Part shown: positions 1 to 8,564 of the stretch, one piece after another
Numbering within the stretch: the first letter of the stretch is position 1
Layout of the letters: the number at the start of each line of letters is the position of its first letter
Source of the DNA: CAXBES01 sp963974915
GTDB lineage: Bacteria; Bacteroidota; Bacteroidia; Flavobacteriales; Flavobacteriaceae
Reading direction: 5' to 3'
NCBI GenBank assembly: GCA_963974915.1
Contig: CAXBES010000022.1
Coordinates: forward strand, 1 to 21,947
Length of the DNA stretch: 21,947 bases
Position numbers and translations under genes: made by a program
Notes under the pieces: generated by a model
The model's database searches: none
What the model saw: only the letters and a program-made list of their open reading frames with translations
Told to the model about the DNA's origin: nothing

Positions 1-3000
1 TAACATCTCCATCAACAGCCATGTTTACAAACGTATCGTTGATATCATCAATGGCAAGGATACAATTCGTATAAATGGTTACATCTATTGTTGCAGTACA
101 GCCGTTTGCATCAAGAACAGAAACGGTGTGTAAACCAACAGTTAAATTATTGAAAGTTCCGGAAGTCTGGAAAGCACCACCGTCTATATTATATTGATAT
201 GGAGTAGTACCTCCTGTCGCTTCAACCGTTACCGAACCTGTTCCAGTACATACAATATCAGTTTGAGATATTATCGAAACTGATAATTCTGCCTGAGGTT
301 GAGTTATCGTAGCGCTATCCGTAGTTGTACACCCACGAGCATCGGTAATTGTAACTGAGTAAGTACCAGCTGCGAGATTAAATAAGTCTTCAGTAGTTTC
401 TCCATTAGGCGCCCAAGCGAATGAATAAGGTGGTGTTCCTCCTGTTACGGTTAAATCTAAAGACCCTGTATTATCACCATAACAACTAACATTTGTAATC
501 GCGATACCCGAACTTAAAACGTTAGGTTCATTAACTGTTGTAGTGGCATCTGCAGTACATTGAGTCACTGTGTCTGTAACTGTAACTGTATAAGCTCCAC
601 CAGATAACCCGGTAATCACCGGTGTTGTTGCTCCATTACTCCATAAATATGTGAATGAACCTGATCCGCCGGTAACTGTAGCAGTTGCTGTACCATCGCT
701 ATCACCATTACAGGTAACAGGAGTCGCAGCTGCAAAAACTGATAAGTTTCTACATGTTCCAGGATTTACTGTTACTGATGTTGTTGCAGTACATCCATTG
801 GCATCGGTTACTGTTACCGTATAAGTTCCGGCACTAAGACCAGTAATCGTTTGCGTTGTTTGACCACCTGGTGCCCATGAATATGTGTAAGGCGGAGTTC
901 CACCACTCGCTGTTGCCGTTGCCGTACCATCTCCAGTAGTGGGGCCACTCTCGTCTGTTGCCGTAGCCGTTACATTTAAAGCATTTGTTGGTTCGGTAAT
1001 AGTAACACTTTGTTCAACAGCTGAACAAACAGTTCCGTCTATAGTGACGCTAACTGTATATACACCAGCTCCTAATCCATTTATTGTGCTGGAGGTAACT
1101 CCATTATCAATTTGTGGAGGAGTTGTATTCCATCTAAATGTGAAAGTTGCTCCGGGATTTGCAATCGAAGACGCACTAACCGTCGCACTTCCTGTATTAT
1201 CACCTGTACATAACACATCTACAATATTATCTACAGTTACTATGGCATCACATGTATTTGAACAATCAATAACTACTCCCTGTGTCAACTCACAACCATT
1301 TGCGTCTGTAACTGTTACAGTGTGCGTACCCGCAGGCAAATTAGTAGCTGTCATGGTTGTTTGACCACCGGCACTAGCACTCCAAAGATAAGTATACGGT
1401 GCCGTACCTCCACTAACCGTTGCAGTTGCCTCACCATCATTACATCCTTGTCCCGTAGTTGCATTTTCTTTAGTAATTACAATACTTAACCCATTAGTAG
1501 GCTCTGCAACTACTATATTATTTTCGGCTATAGTACATCCATTTGAATCTGTTACTGTCACATTATATGAGCCAGCAACTATATTTACTAAATCTTCAGT
1601 AACCGCTCCGTTACTCCAAGCATAGGAATAGGGGGGTGTCCCTCCTCCTACTGTGATATCAATTGCTCCAGTCGCATCACCATTACATAGAACATCTGTT
1701 ACATCTGATGATAACGTAAGACCAGACTGAGGTTCAAGAACAGTCGCACTGTCTGATAGTGTACAACCATTGGCATCAGTAATATCTACTGTGTAAGTAC
1801 CGGCCACCAGATTGAATAAATCTTCTGTTGTTTCTCCATTTGGTGCCCATACAAAAGTGTAAGGTGGAGTTCCACCGGTTACAGTTAAATCTAAAGATCC
1901 TGAAGCATCTCCAAAACAATTCACATTAGTAATTGCAATTCCTGAGCTTAGCGCGCCTGGTTGATTCACTGTTGTAGTAGACTGAACGGTACATAAGGTA
2001 ACCTCATCGGTTACTGTCACAGTATAAGTTCCGGCACTAAGACCAGTAATCGTTTGCGTTGTTTGACCGCCGGGTGCCCATGAATAAGTAAAGGTACCAG
2101 ATCCGCCGGTAACACCAACAATTGCGGTTCCATCACTAAGCCCATTACATGAAACATTTACGGCAGATGCTGTTGCATTTAAGTCACGACAAGTACCCGG
2201 ATTTACCGTTGTTGTTGCAGTTGCCGTACAACCATTTGCATCAGTTACGGTCACGGTATACGTTCCCGCACTTAAGCCAGTAATTGTTTGTGTAGTTTGA
2301 CCATCGGGTGCCCATGAATATGTGTAAGGTGGTGTACCACCACTTGGTGTTGCTGTTGCAGTACCATCGCCGGTTGCCGGACCACTTTCATCTGTCGATG
2401 TAGCTGTGACATTTAAAGCATTTGAAGGTTCTGTTATTGTAACACTCTGTTCAACAGGAAGACAAACCGTCCCGTCTATAGTTACACTCACGGTATAAAC
2501 TCCCGCAGCTAAACCGTTCAATGTACTAGATGTTACTCCGGGGAATACATCTCCTGTATTCCAGGTAAATGTAAAAGTAGCTCCCGGATTTGCAACAGAT
2601 GAAGCACTCACTGAGGCACTACCTGTCATTTCTCCAGCACACAATACATTTGTTGTTCCGTCTACTGAAATAACCGCATCACAATTATTAATACAGTCAA
2701 TTACAACTCCTTGCTCTAAAGTACAATCATTTGCATCGGTTACGATAACGGTATGCGCTCCTGAAGGAAGATTCGTTGCAGTTTGTGTTGTTTGGTTTCC
2801 GGCACTTGCGCTCCACTGATAAGTAAATGGTGGGGTTCCTCCTGAAGGTGTAGCCGTTGCTTGACCATTTAAACATCCTTGCGCGAGTGTTGCGTTAACT
2901 TTCGTTATTTGAATACTAATAGCCTCAGGTTCTGAAACATTAACATTTACCGAATCTGTATTTCCTAGGGAATCTGTTACAGTTATAGTATAGGCTCCGG

Positions 3001-5869
3001 CAGCTAATCCATTAAAAATTGGACTGGCTTGTGGTGCTCCTCCATTCAAAGAATAAGTTAATGGTGGCACCCCTCCAGTAGCTGAAACGGTTATTGATCC
3101 TGTTTCATCTCCGTTACACAGTACATCAGTTTGACTATCTAATGAAATTTCTAAGTCCTCATAACAATCTGCATCTACATTTACACCTCCGGCGATAATC
3201 CACGATTGACCTTGTCCTTGACCGTTTTGATTATGTCTAGTATCTACTGTAATGGTTACTTGAGTAACATTTCCGGGTACATTCTCTAATGTAAGGGTTG
3301 GAATAGCTAAACAGCAAGTTCCACCCGGCAAAGAAGGATCGGAACCGTATAAAAATACTTGATCTGAAATACCACCGGCTTCAGCTCGTAGTAATAAATA
3401 TCTTCCGTCATTAGTTAATTCTGAAATTGGTGTTTCAACAATAAGATCTCTTGGCCCCGTAAACGATGGAATATCGATCGTAAAAGACTCAATATTATTA
3501 TATCCACTTAGGTCGGTAAAGACTCCTGAATTAGAGGATGCATCAGGAACATTTCTAAAGGCATAAACCACCAACGACTGTAGTCTGTTCGTTTGACTAT
3601 TATTAGTATAGGTCAACGTTCCCGTACTTCCTATAATAAGACCTCTGTATATCCAAATATTTGAACTAGCTCCCATTGGAGAAGTTCTAACTAAGGTATG
3701 TGTACCTCCTCCATCGTCAGAAACCTGAATAGACTGACCGGGGTTTCCACCTTTATATACTATTTCAACAACATATTGGTAAATCTCGGCCGAGTCAGGA
3801 AGTGTCGCAACTGTAGTTGTATTTCCGTTTGCGTTGTATCCGTACTCATCTACTTTTTTATTATCCCCACATTCAAAATCCCATCCTGTTATGCTTGGAG
3901 GTCCATCCACAAAATCATTTCCACAAGTTGACATCAAATTGATCACTCTTGTAATCAGGTTATCATTAGCTCCATCTACATCAGAAACAGACTCATATCC
4001 GTTTGGATCATTTTCTCTAATTTCATAAGTAACGTCTACAAGAGCTTCAGGTATTGTCGCGGTCACTTTATAATTTCCTTGACTATCTGTAGTTACAGCT
4101 TGAATACTTCCATCAGATCCCGTAACGTCTATTGTCACATTCGCTAGAGGATTTCCACTATCATCGCTTACGTTTCCGCAGATAACAGGATACGTAACTA
4201 AAACAGAATTAGGAGCAGTGTAATCGGCACTATCCATATCCATTGAATAATATCTATCACTATTACCCGATTTCTTACCTATTCTATAATTGAAAGATGA
4301 TTTATTCTCATAATAATTACTATAAGTCCATCTAGGATCTAAAGAAACATCCCCACCCGGTGCAGTAACTGTACCTGGTGCTTCAGCATGAATTATCGAT
4401 GCGTTTTGCGTTAGATTTAAAACTGTATTATTAGAAACAAAATAGGCATCAGGTAAGGTAGTTTCGGCATATTCTCTCGTATTTTGCCCATCACCATCTA
4501 TGTCCAGGGGTGTTCCGAAGAAAGAAATAACTACTTCATCACCGTAATTTCCTCCACCTTCAACAAAAGTGATGCTAAAATCAACACTTTGATCTCCATT
4601 ATTCGTACTATTAATTCTTGGCTGAAATGCCTCTTGCAATCCAGAAGAAGTAACATCAATATCTAAAAGTGACGCACCATTATTAAATCCTTCAATTTTC
4701 ACTAAAGCATCTATAGTAGTTCCATATTGATTGTTAGGAAATACATTAGCAAATCTATATACCGCTCCAACTTGTAAATTAGAACCGGCAATTTTTACGG
4801 GATTAACAAAATTAGAATTATCGTAAAAAGGTGAGCAAATACAGTCTCTCGGTTGTGGAGGCGGTAATACATTTATCGTCAGCTTTGCGGTATCACAGGC
4901 AACAGGCGAACCATTATCACAAACCTCATAAAACATAACATCTGTACCTACAAATCCGGGATTAGGTGTATAGGTATAATTTCCATTTGCACTAAACACA
5001 ATGCTCCCGTTTGAGGGAGGGTTATTAGGTGTAGTATTAACTGTTAGATCATCACCATCCGGATCTACATCATTTGTTAATACATTCCCCGTAACTGCGA
5101 TATCCTGAAAAGTACTATTTACATCGTCTGTAGCTCCAGTTCCATTATTTGGACATTCTACATTTGGAGAAAGCATCAAGTTGAGATCTCCGTCTTTATA
5201 AGCACCATTTCCTCCTGAAATAGTAAACCAGCCTGAAGCTCCAAAACCTAGACCGGTACTCGTTACGTTTGCTCCGTATCCCAATTGGAATGCCGGGCCT
5301 TTTCTCGTAAGGTTAAAATTACCATTTTGTGACGACACAAGTGTTCCGCATGCCTCAGGGTAATAAACCCAACCATTCGAATTCTCATTCTCGCAGTCGT
5401 GTTCTTTTGGACTACCGCTAGGTGGCGTTGTCGTGGCACCAGAAAAACGTACATCGAAAACAACATAATCATTTCCTAATTGCCCCTCACCCTGATAGCG
5501 AGCTGTTCCGGTGGATACACATTCGATCCAAGTAGATGTCCCGTTTGTTAACACATATCCATTATTGGAATTGTTATTAATGTACATTTGGTAGTTATGA
5601 GAATCACTACACTGCGTTGTTTCTGAAACTTCTCTTGTACAATTACAAGGAACATCAATATTACAATTTGCAGAATTGTTTTCTAACGCAGCAATCTCAT
5701 TGCTTGTATAATTAGAAAACAATGAAAATGTATATTCATTATACGCTTCAGAATCTACAGCAGGAAGTGGACTATTCCCTAACGCCGTTATTGAAAAGAG
5801 AAAAAGTGTTAATACACTTATCGTTGTTACAAATCTCTTACACAGGTAAAAAAAAGTAATTTTATGCAT
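1..5869 (-). CDS. Giant secreted adhesin with SprB repeats (C-terminus beyond window)
   Basis: This frame stays open from the ATG at 5869-5867 to the window edge, giving 1956 codons with no stop. Residues 1-31 form a signal peptide (basic start, hydrophobic VLTLFLFSITALG). Residues about 35-240 are Cys/Asn-rich and unrecognised. Residues 246-334 are an Ig/cadherin-like domain (NDVDPDGDD, then YTYTPNPGF). Residues about 340-560 are unrecognised and include a DxDGDG calcium-type motif near 456. Residues 562-637 resemble CNA-B or carboxypeptidase-regulatory domains. Residues about 640-905 are a further unrecognised region. Residues 906-1936 are 13 SprB-type repeats (pattern VxCxGxxxGxATVTVTGGTPPYTYxW...GLxAGTYTVTVTDANGC). 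A second Ig-like domain begins at 1937. In Flavobacterium johnsoniae, SprB is a mobile gliding adhesin exported by the type IX secretion system. That system's C-terminal sorting domain would lie off-window, so export route and motility role are inferred. An AAGAGGG stretch precedes the ATG closely. The gene is divergent from prfC. Confidence 0.9.
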   Translation of the reverse strand, partial: MHKITFFYLCKRFVTTISVLTLFLFSITALGNSPLPAVDSEAYNEYTFSLFSNYTSNEIAALENNSANCNIDVPCNCTREVSETTQCSDSHNYQMYINNNSNNGYVLTNGTSTWIECVSTGTARYQGEGQLGNDYVVFDVRFSGATTTPPSGSPKEHDCENENSNGWVYYPEACGTLVSSQNGNFNLTRKGPAFQLGYGANVTSTGLGFGASGWFTISGGNGAYKDGDLNLMLSPNVECPNNGTGATDDVNSTFQDIAVTGNVLTNDVDPDGDDLTVNTTPNNPPSNGSIVFSANGNYTYTPNPGFVGTDVMFYEVCDNGSPVACDTAKLTINVLPPPQPRDCICSPFYDNSNFVNPVKIAGSNLQVGAVYRFANVFPNNQYGTTIDALVKIEGFNNGASLLDIDVTSSGLQEAFQPRINSTNNGDQSVDFSITFVEGGGNYGDEVVISFFGTPLDIDGDGQNTREYAETTLPDAYFVSNNTVLNLTQNASIIHAEAPGTVTAPGGDVSLDPRWTYSNYYENKSSFNYRIGKKSGNSDRYYSMDMDSADYTAPNSVLVTYPVICGNVSDDSGNPLANVTIDVTGSDGSIQAVTTDSQGNYKVTATIPEALVDVTYEIRENDPNGYESVSDVDGANDNLITRVINLMSTCGNDFVDGPPSITGWDFECGDNKKVDEYGYNANGNTTTVATLPDSAEIYQYVVEIVYKGGNPGQSIQVSDDGGGTHTLVRTSPMGASSNIWIYRGLIIGSTGTLTYTNNSQTNRLQSLVVYAFRNVPDASSNSGVFTDLSGYNNIESFTIDIPSFTGPRDLIVETPISELTNDGRYLLLRAEAGGISDQVFLYGSDPSLPGGTCCLAIPTLTLENVPGNVTQVTITVDTRHNQNGQGQGQSWIIAGGVNVDADCYEDLEISLDSQTDVLCNGDETGSITVSATGGVPPLTYSLNGGAPQASPIFNGLAAGAYTITVTDSLGNTDSVNVNVSEPEAISIQITKVNATLAQGCLNGQATATPSGGTPPFTYQWSASAGNQTTQTATNLPSGAHTVIVTDANDCTLEQGVVIDCINNCDAVISVDGTTNVLCAGEMTGSASVSASSVANPGATFTFTWNTGDVFPGVTSSTLNGLAAGVYTVSVTIDGTVCLPVEQSVTITEPSNALNVTATSTDESGPATGDGTATATPSGGTPPYTYSWAPDGQTTQTITGLSAGTYTVTVTDANGCTATATTTVNPGTCRDLNATASAVNVSCNGLSDGTAIVGVTGGSGTFTYSWAPGGQTTQTITGLSAGTYTVTVTDEVTLCTVQSTTTVNQPGALSSGIAITNVNCFGDASGSLDLTVTGGTPPYTFVWAPNGETTEDLFNLVAGTYTVDITDANGCTLSDSATVLEPQSGLTLSSDVTDVLCNGDATGAIDITVGGGTPPYSYAWSNGAVTEDLVNIVAGSYNVTVTDSNGCTIAENNIVVAEPTNGLSIVITKENATTGQGCNDGEATATVSGGTAPYTYLWSASAGGQTTMTATNLPAGTHTVTVTDANGCELTQGVVIDCSNTCDAIVTVDNIVDVLCTGDNTGSATVSASSIANPGATFTFRWNTTPPQIDNGVTSSTINGLGAGVYTVSVTIDGTVCSAVEQSVTITEPTNALNVTATATDESGPTTGDGTATATASGGTPPYTYSWAPGGQTTQTITGLSAGTYTVTVTDANGCTATTSVTVNPGTCRNLSVFAAATPVTCNGDSDGTATATVTGGSGSFTYLWSNGATTPVITGLSGGAYTVTVTDTVTQCTADATTTVNEPNVLSSGIAITNVSCYGDNTGSLDLTVTGGTPPYSFAWAPNGETTEDLFNLAAGTYSVTITDARGCTTTDSATITQPQAELSVSIISQTDIVCTGTGSVTVEATGGTTPYQYNIDGGAFQTSGTFNNLTVGLHTVSVLDANGCTATIDVTIYTNCILAIDDINDTFVNMAVDGDV
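296..1729 (-). repeat. Six-module super-repeat, copy B (SprB modules 7-12)
   Basis: Second copy of the six-module block, 1434 bases or 478 residues, directly following copy A in the reading direction. It is followed by a thirteenth, unpaired module (62-295) that looks most like module 1 in its TGG-TPYQYNIDGGA section. The block length is a multiple of three, so gain or loss of a block by recombination would keep the frame. Confidence 0.85.
819..865 (-). repeat. 47-bp exact repeat, copy in SprB module 10
   Basis: This stretch, encoding the GQTTQTITGLSAGTYT core, is identical base for base to 2022-2068 in module 5. The positional counterpart of module 10 is module 4, which differs from it here at eight bases, all synonymous. 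This suggests gene conversion between non-equivalent modules. Confidence 0.85.
1730..3154 (-). repeat. Six-module super-repeat, copy A (SprB modules 1-6)
   Basis: Modules 1-6 occur in the same order, with the same module-specific signatures, as modules 7-12. Examples are ITKxNAT in modules 2 and 8, ASSxANPGATFTF in 3 and 9, TDESGP in 4 and 10, and AITNVxCxGDxxGSLDLTVTGG in 6 and 12. This shows duplication of a whole 1.43-kb block rather than of single modules. The copies have since diverged at many synonymous sites. Confidence 0.85.
2022..2068 (-). repeat. 47-bp exact repeat, copy in SprB module 5
   Basis: Identical to 819-865. The positional counterpart of module 5 is module 11, which has a different core (SNGATTPVITGLSGG). 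Module 5 therefore appears to have taken this patch from a module-10-like donor. Confidence 0.85.
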
Positions 5870-5927
5870 ACCCTCTTATTTTTTATTAATTTTAAAATGC
5901 CCCAACTGCATTTTTTTCTTTGGATAC

Positions 5928-5935
5928 CAAATATA
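5928..5935 (-). promoter_or_regulatory. Candidate -7 promoter element of the adhesin gene
   Basis: The minus strand reads TATATTTG, an exact match to the Bacteroidota -7 consensus TAnnTTTG. It lies 58 bases upstream of the ATG. A TTTG that could act as the -33 element lies at 5961-5964, but the 25-base spacing is longer than usual, so the upstream half is doubtful. Confidence 0.5.
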
Positions 5936-5969
5936 CGTAGGAAGAATCGTTAAAGATTTACAAATAAAT

Positions 5970-6007
5970 GAGTATTAGTTCAACTGCAATAAATACTCGT
6001 TGAACTA
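5970..6007. other. Interleaved inverted repeats with pseudoknot topology
   Basis: Two inverted repeats are interlocked in the order A-B-A'-B': GAGTATT (5970-5976) with AATACTC (5992-5998), and TAGTTCAAC (5976-5984) with GTTGAACTA (5999-6007). They lie in the 325-base intergenic region 5870-6194 between the adhesin and prfC. Apart from the two promoters and this element I see only AT-rich sequence there. It could be an operator or an RNA fold; the function is unknown. Confidence 0.5.
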
Positions 6008-6143
6008 CATAAATTTGTCGTTTTTATTTTAAATTTTTGTAGGAATTATATCTACGTGTTTATACGTATTCGCCCATATTTTAAGGCTTCATACGAATTC
6101 ATTTTGTGGGAATAAATAAGTATTTGTACAAAAAATAAACTTC

Positions 6144-6174
6144 TTTAGAACTCGAAAAACTACTCGTATCTTTG
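6144..6174 (+). promoter_or_regulatory. Candidate prfC promoter
   Basis: TATCTTTG at 6167-6174 matches the Bacteroidota -7 consensus TAnnTTTG. A weak -33 candidate, TTTA, lies at 6144-6147 with a 19-base spacer. The predicted start of transcription would leave a leader of only about 15 bases before the ATG at 6195. Confidence 0.6.
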
Positions 6175-6194
6175 ACCCAAATTAAATTGTTAAA

Positions 6195-7799
6195 ATGATA
6201 TTAAAACGCGAAATAAAAAGAAGGAGAACTTTCGGAATTATCTCACATCCGGATGCAGGAAAAACCACTTTGACCGAGAAATTATTACTTTTTGGCGGAG
6301 CGATTCAAGAGGCTGGAGCCGTAAAAAGCAACAAAATAAAGAAAGGAGCCACTAGTGATTTTATGGAAATTGAACGACAACGTGGTATTTCGGTTGCAAC
6401 CTCTGTATTAGCATTTGAATATCAAGATATTAAGATCAATATTCTGGATACTCCCGGACATAAGGATTTCGCTGAAGATACTTTTAGAACCTTAACCGCC
6501 GTAGATAGTGTGATCGTCGTTATAGATGTCGCAAAAGGTGTCGAAGAACAAACCGAAAAACTAGTTGAAGTTTGTAGAATGAGAAATATCCCCATGATCG
6601 TTTTTATTAATAAACTTGATCGAGAAGGAAAAGATGCCTTCGAGTTACTGGATGAAATTGAACAAAAACTTAATTTGAGAGTAACACCCATGAGCTTTCC
6701 TATTGGTATGGGTTACGACTTTAAAGGAATATACAACATTTGGGAAAAGAACGTTAATTTATTTAGCGGAGACAGTAGAAAAAATATTGAAGAAACCATT
6801 GAAATTGAAGACCTTACCAATCCGGAATTGGACAAATTAATTGGGGAAAAATCTGCAGAGACCCTTAGGGAAGAACTCGAACTAATTGACGAAGTATATC
6901 CCGATTTTAGTAGAGAAGAGTATCTCGATGGTGAGCTTCAACCTGTTTTCTTTGGTTCTGCCTTAAACAATTTTGGCGTAAGGGAACTTCTCGATTGTTT
7001 CGTTGAGATCGCACCTACACCTCGACCTAAACAAAGCGACACTCGCTTGGTAAAGCCCGATGAGAAGGACTTTTCAGGCTTTGTTTTTAAGATTCACGCA
7101 AATATGGATCCTAAGCATAGAGACCGATTGGCGTTCGTAAAAATTGTTTCCGGGACTTTTGAAAGAAACACTCCTTATCTTCATGTTCGAAATAATAAGA
7201 AATTGAAATTTTCTAGTCCGAATGCATTTTTTGCTGAAAAAAAACAAATTGTGGACGTTTCGTATCCGGGTGATATAGTTGGATTACACGATACCGGAAA
7301 CTTTAAAATTGGTGATACCTTAACCGAAGGTGAAATCATGAATTATAGAGGTATTCCTAGTTTTTCACCTGAGCATTTTAAATATATTAATAATGCGGAT
7401 CCATTGAAAAGTAAACAACTGGAAAAAGGAATCGATCAGTTAATGGATGAAGGTGTAGCACAACTTTTTACCTTAGAACTAAACGGAAGAAAAGTAATTG
7501 GAACAGTAGGCGCGCTTCAGTTTGAAGTAATACAATACAGATTAGAACATGAGTATGGGGCCACTTGTAGATACGAAAACTTAAATGTTCATAAAGCCTG
7601 TTGGGTTGAAGCACAAGACCCTAAGAGCGCTGAATTTGCCGACTTTAAAAGAGTAAAATCGAAGTTTTTAGCCAAAGACAAACGGGGTCAGTTGGTATTC
7701 TTTGCGGACTCAGCTTTTACTTTACAAATGACACAGAGCAAATATCCAAATCTTAAACTACATTTTGTGAGTGAGTTTGAGACTGTGGAAAAAAGCTAA
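6195..7799 (+). CDS. prfC: Peptide chain release factor 3
   Basis: This GTPase removes release factors RF1 or RF2 from the ribosome after peptide release, in the cytoplasm. The 534-residue length is normal for RF3. The GTPase motifs are intact: P-loop HPDAGKTT at 18-25, switch I RGISVATS at 63-70, DTPGH at 85-89, NKLD at 139-142 and GSAL at 254-257. The C-terminal part, with VGALQFEVIQYRLEHEYG, is typical of RF3 rather than of EF-G or TypA. The ATG lies about 20 bases after a good -7 element and gives the expected MILKREIKRRRTFGIISHPDAGKTT start. The gene appears monocistronic. It is divergent from the adhesin and convergent, with only 19 bases between stops, with the exported protein gene at 7819. 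No terminator hairpin is visible in that gap, only a run of eight T. Confidence 0.95.
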   Translation: MILKREIKRRRTFGIISHPDAGKTTLTEKLLLFGGAIQEAGAVKSNKIKKGATSDFMEIERQRGISVATSVLAFEYQDIKINILDTPGHKDFAEDTFRTLTAVDSVIVVIDVAKGVEEQTEKLVEVCRMRNIPMIVFINKLDREGKDAFELLDEIEQKLNLRVTPMSFPIGMGYDFKGIYNIWEKNVNLFSGDSRKNIEETIEIEDLTNPELDKLIGEKSAETLREELELIDEVYPDFSREEYLDGELQPVFFGSALNNFGVRELLDCFVEIAPTPRPKQSDTRLVKPDEKDFSGFVFKIHANMDPKHRDRLAFVKIVSGTFERNTPYLHVRNNKKLKFSSPNAFFAEKKQIVDVSYPGDIVGLHDTGNFKIGDTLTEGEIMNYRGIPSFSPEHFKYINNADPLKSKQLEKGIDQLMDEGVAQLFTLELNGRKVIGTVGALQFEVIQYRLEHEYGATCRYENLNVHKACWVEAQDPKSAEFADFKRVKSKFLAKDKRGQLVFFADSAFTLQMTQSKYPNLKLHFVSEFETVEKS

Positions 7800-7818
7800 A
7801 ACAATTTTTTTTAAATTC

Positions 7819-8523
7819 TTATAAATATATTGCCTGTATATCTAATCTATCCCCATTTCCGAAGGCAACACTAAAGGCGGCTTCCGGCACTATATCCCCG
7901 CCAAATACTGCACCCTGAAGATGCACGCTATAGGTTCCAGCCTCCAAGGAAATTGTTGTAGATCTAGAATTATAAACAAAACCTGTTGCAGTGTCACAAT
8001 TTACATTAGAATAAACTGAGCTCGTCATCCCGTAGGTCTTAGAAGTATCTGCCGTTGTTCCATTACCAAGGTAAAAATAATTATGCGCAACTTTTGCTCT
8101 ACCGTCATCTATATTCGCAGTACCGTCGTAGGTTTTAAAATCCATCGCAACATAATATGTAATAACAACCAATGCACGCTGTGACAAGGTAAAGTTCTTT
8201 TTATACAATTCTCCGGAGTTTAATCCTGAATTTGCCGTCGTTTGCACAACAACCGGTGTTGAAATATTGGAATCTGATGATAGTTCGCCAGACAAACTTC
8301 CCAACATAAGATCTCCATCTTTATCAACTAACACATTGTACATAGCACTACCTCCAAGGTTTTCGGCATTGTTTGAACTATTTAGGCCATCTACACGAAT
8401 AGTACTTCCAGTGCCAGCAATATGCAACATTTCCTGAGGGTCTGTTGTTCCAATACCTACTTGAGCTTGACTCATGAACACTACCGAAAAGAAAAGAAAA
8501 CAAAGAGTAATTGTATTTTTCAT
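7819..8523 (-). CDS. Exported hypothetical protein with VGIGTTxP N-terminus
   Basis: Function not recognised. I start at the ATG at 8523 (234 residues) because it gives a compact signal peptide, MKNTITLCFLFFSVVFMSQA, followed by QVGIGTTDPQEMLHIAGTG. An upstream in-frame ATG at 8559 would add 12 residues (MIKYILQVKYSI) that do not improve the signal. Mature proteins beginning VGIGTTxPxxxLHI are common among Bacteroidota surface or fibre-like proteins; this is family knowledge, not proof of function. The rest is a probable beta-rich domain with no transmembrane segment or obvious enzyme motif. I see no type IX sorting domain. The gene lies 41 bases downstream of the 8565 gene on the same strand, so the two are probably co-transcribed. 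Confidence 0.8.
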   Translation of the reverse strand: MKNTITLCFLFFSVVFMSQAQVGIGTTDPQEMLHIAGTGSTIRVDGLNSSNNAENLGGSAMYNVLVDKDGDLMLGSLSGELSSDSNISTPVVVQTTANSGLNSGELYKKNFTLSQRALVVITYYVAMDFKTYDGTANIDDGRAKVAHNYFYLGNGTTADTSKTYGMTSSVYSNVNCDTATGFVYNSRSTTISLEAGTYSVHLQGAVFGGDIVPEAAFSVAFGNGDRLDIQAIYL

Positions 8524-8564
8524 AATAGAGTATTTAACTTGTAATATATATTTTATCAATTATT

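Larger units (their letters stand above)
62..3154 (-). repeat. Array of 13 SprB-type repeats, about 79 residues each
   Basis: In-frame coding repeats, residues 906-1936 of the adhesin. Most modules carry a first Cys in VxCxG and a second in DANGC, with a central GGTPPYTYxW and a GLxAGTYTVTVTD strand. Modules 4 and 10 lack the first Cys (TDESGP replaces it). The junctions of modules 2/3 and 8/9 have an extra Cys pair (VVIDCxNxCDA). The pattern matches the SprB repeat family (PF13573) from memory; no profile search was run. Confidence 0.88.

Noticed and set aside
939..1364. Plus-strand open frame of 141 codons
   Set aside because: It is antisense to the SprB array, whose codon use and protein pattern are clear. 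Its Thr/Val-rich translation is a by-product.
62..3154. Regularly spaced repeats that could suggest a CRISPR array or other non-coding repeat
   Set aside because: The period is about 240 bases, the units are in one open reading frame, and they translate to SprB-type modules.
7800..7818. Terminator for prfC in the convergent gap
   Set aside because: There is a run of eight T but no stem before it. Termination may occur inside the opposing gene or by Rho.
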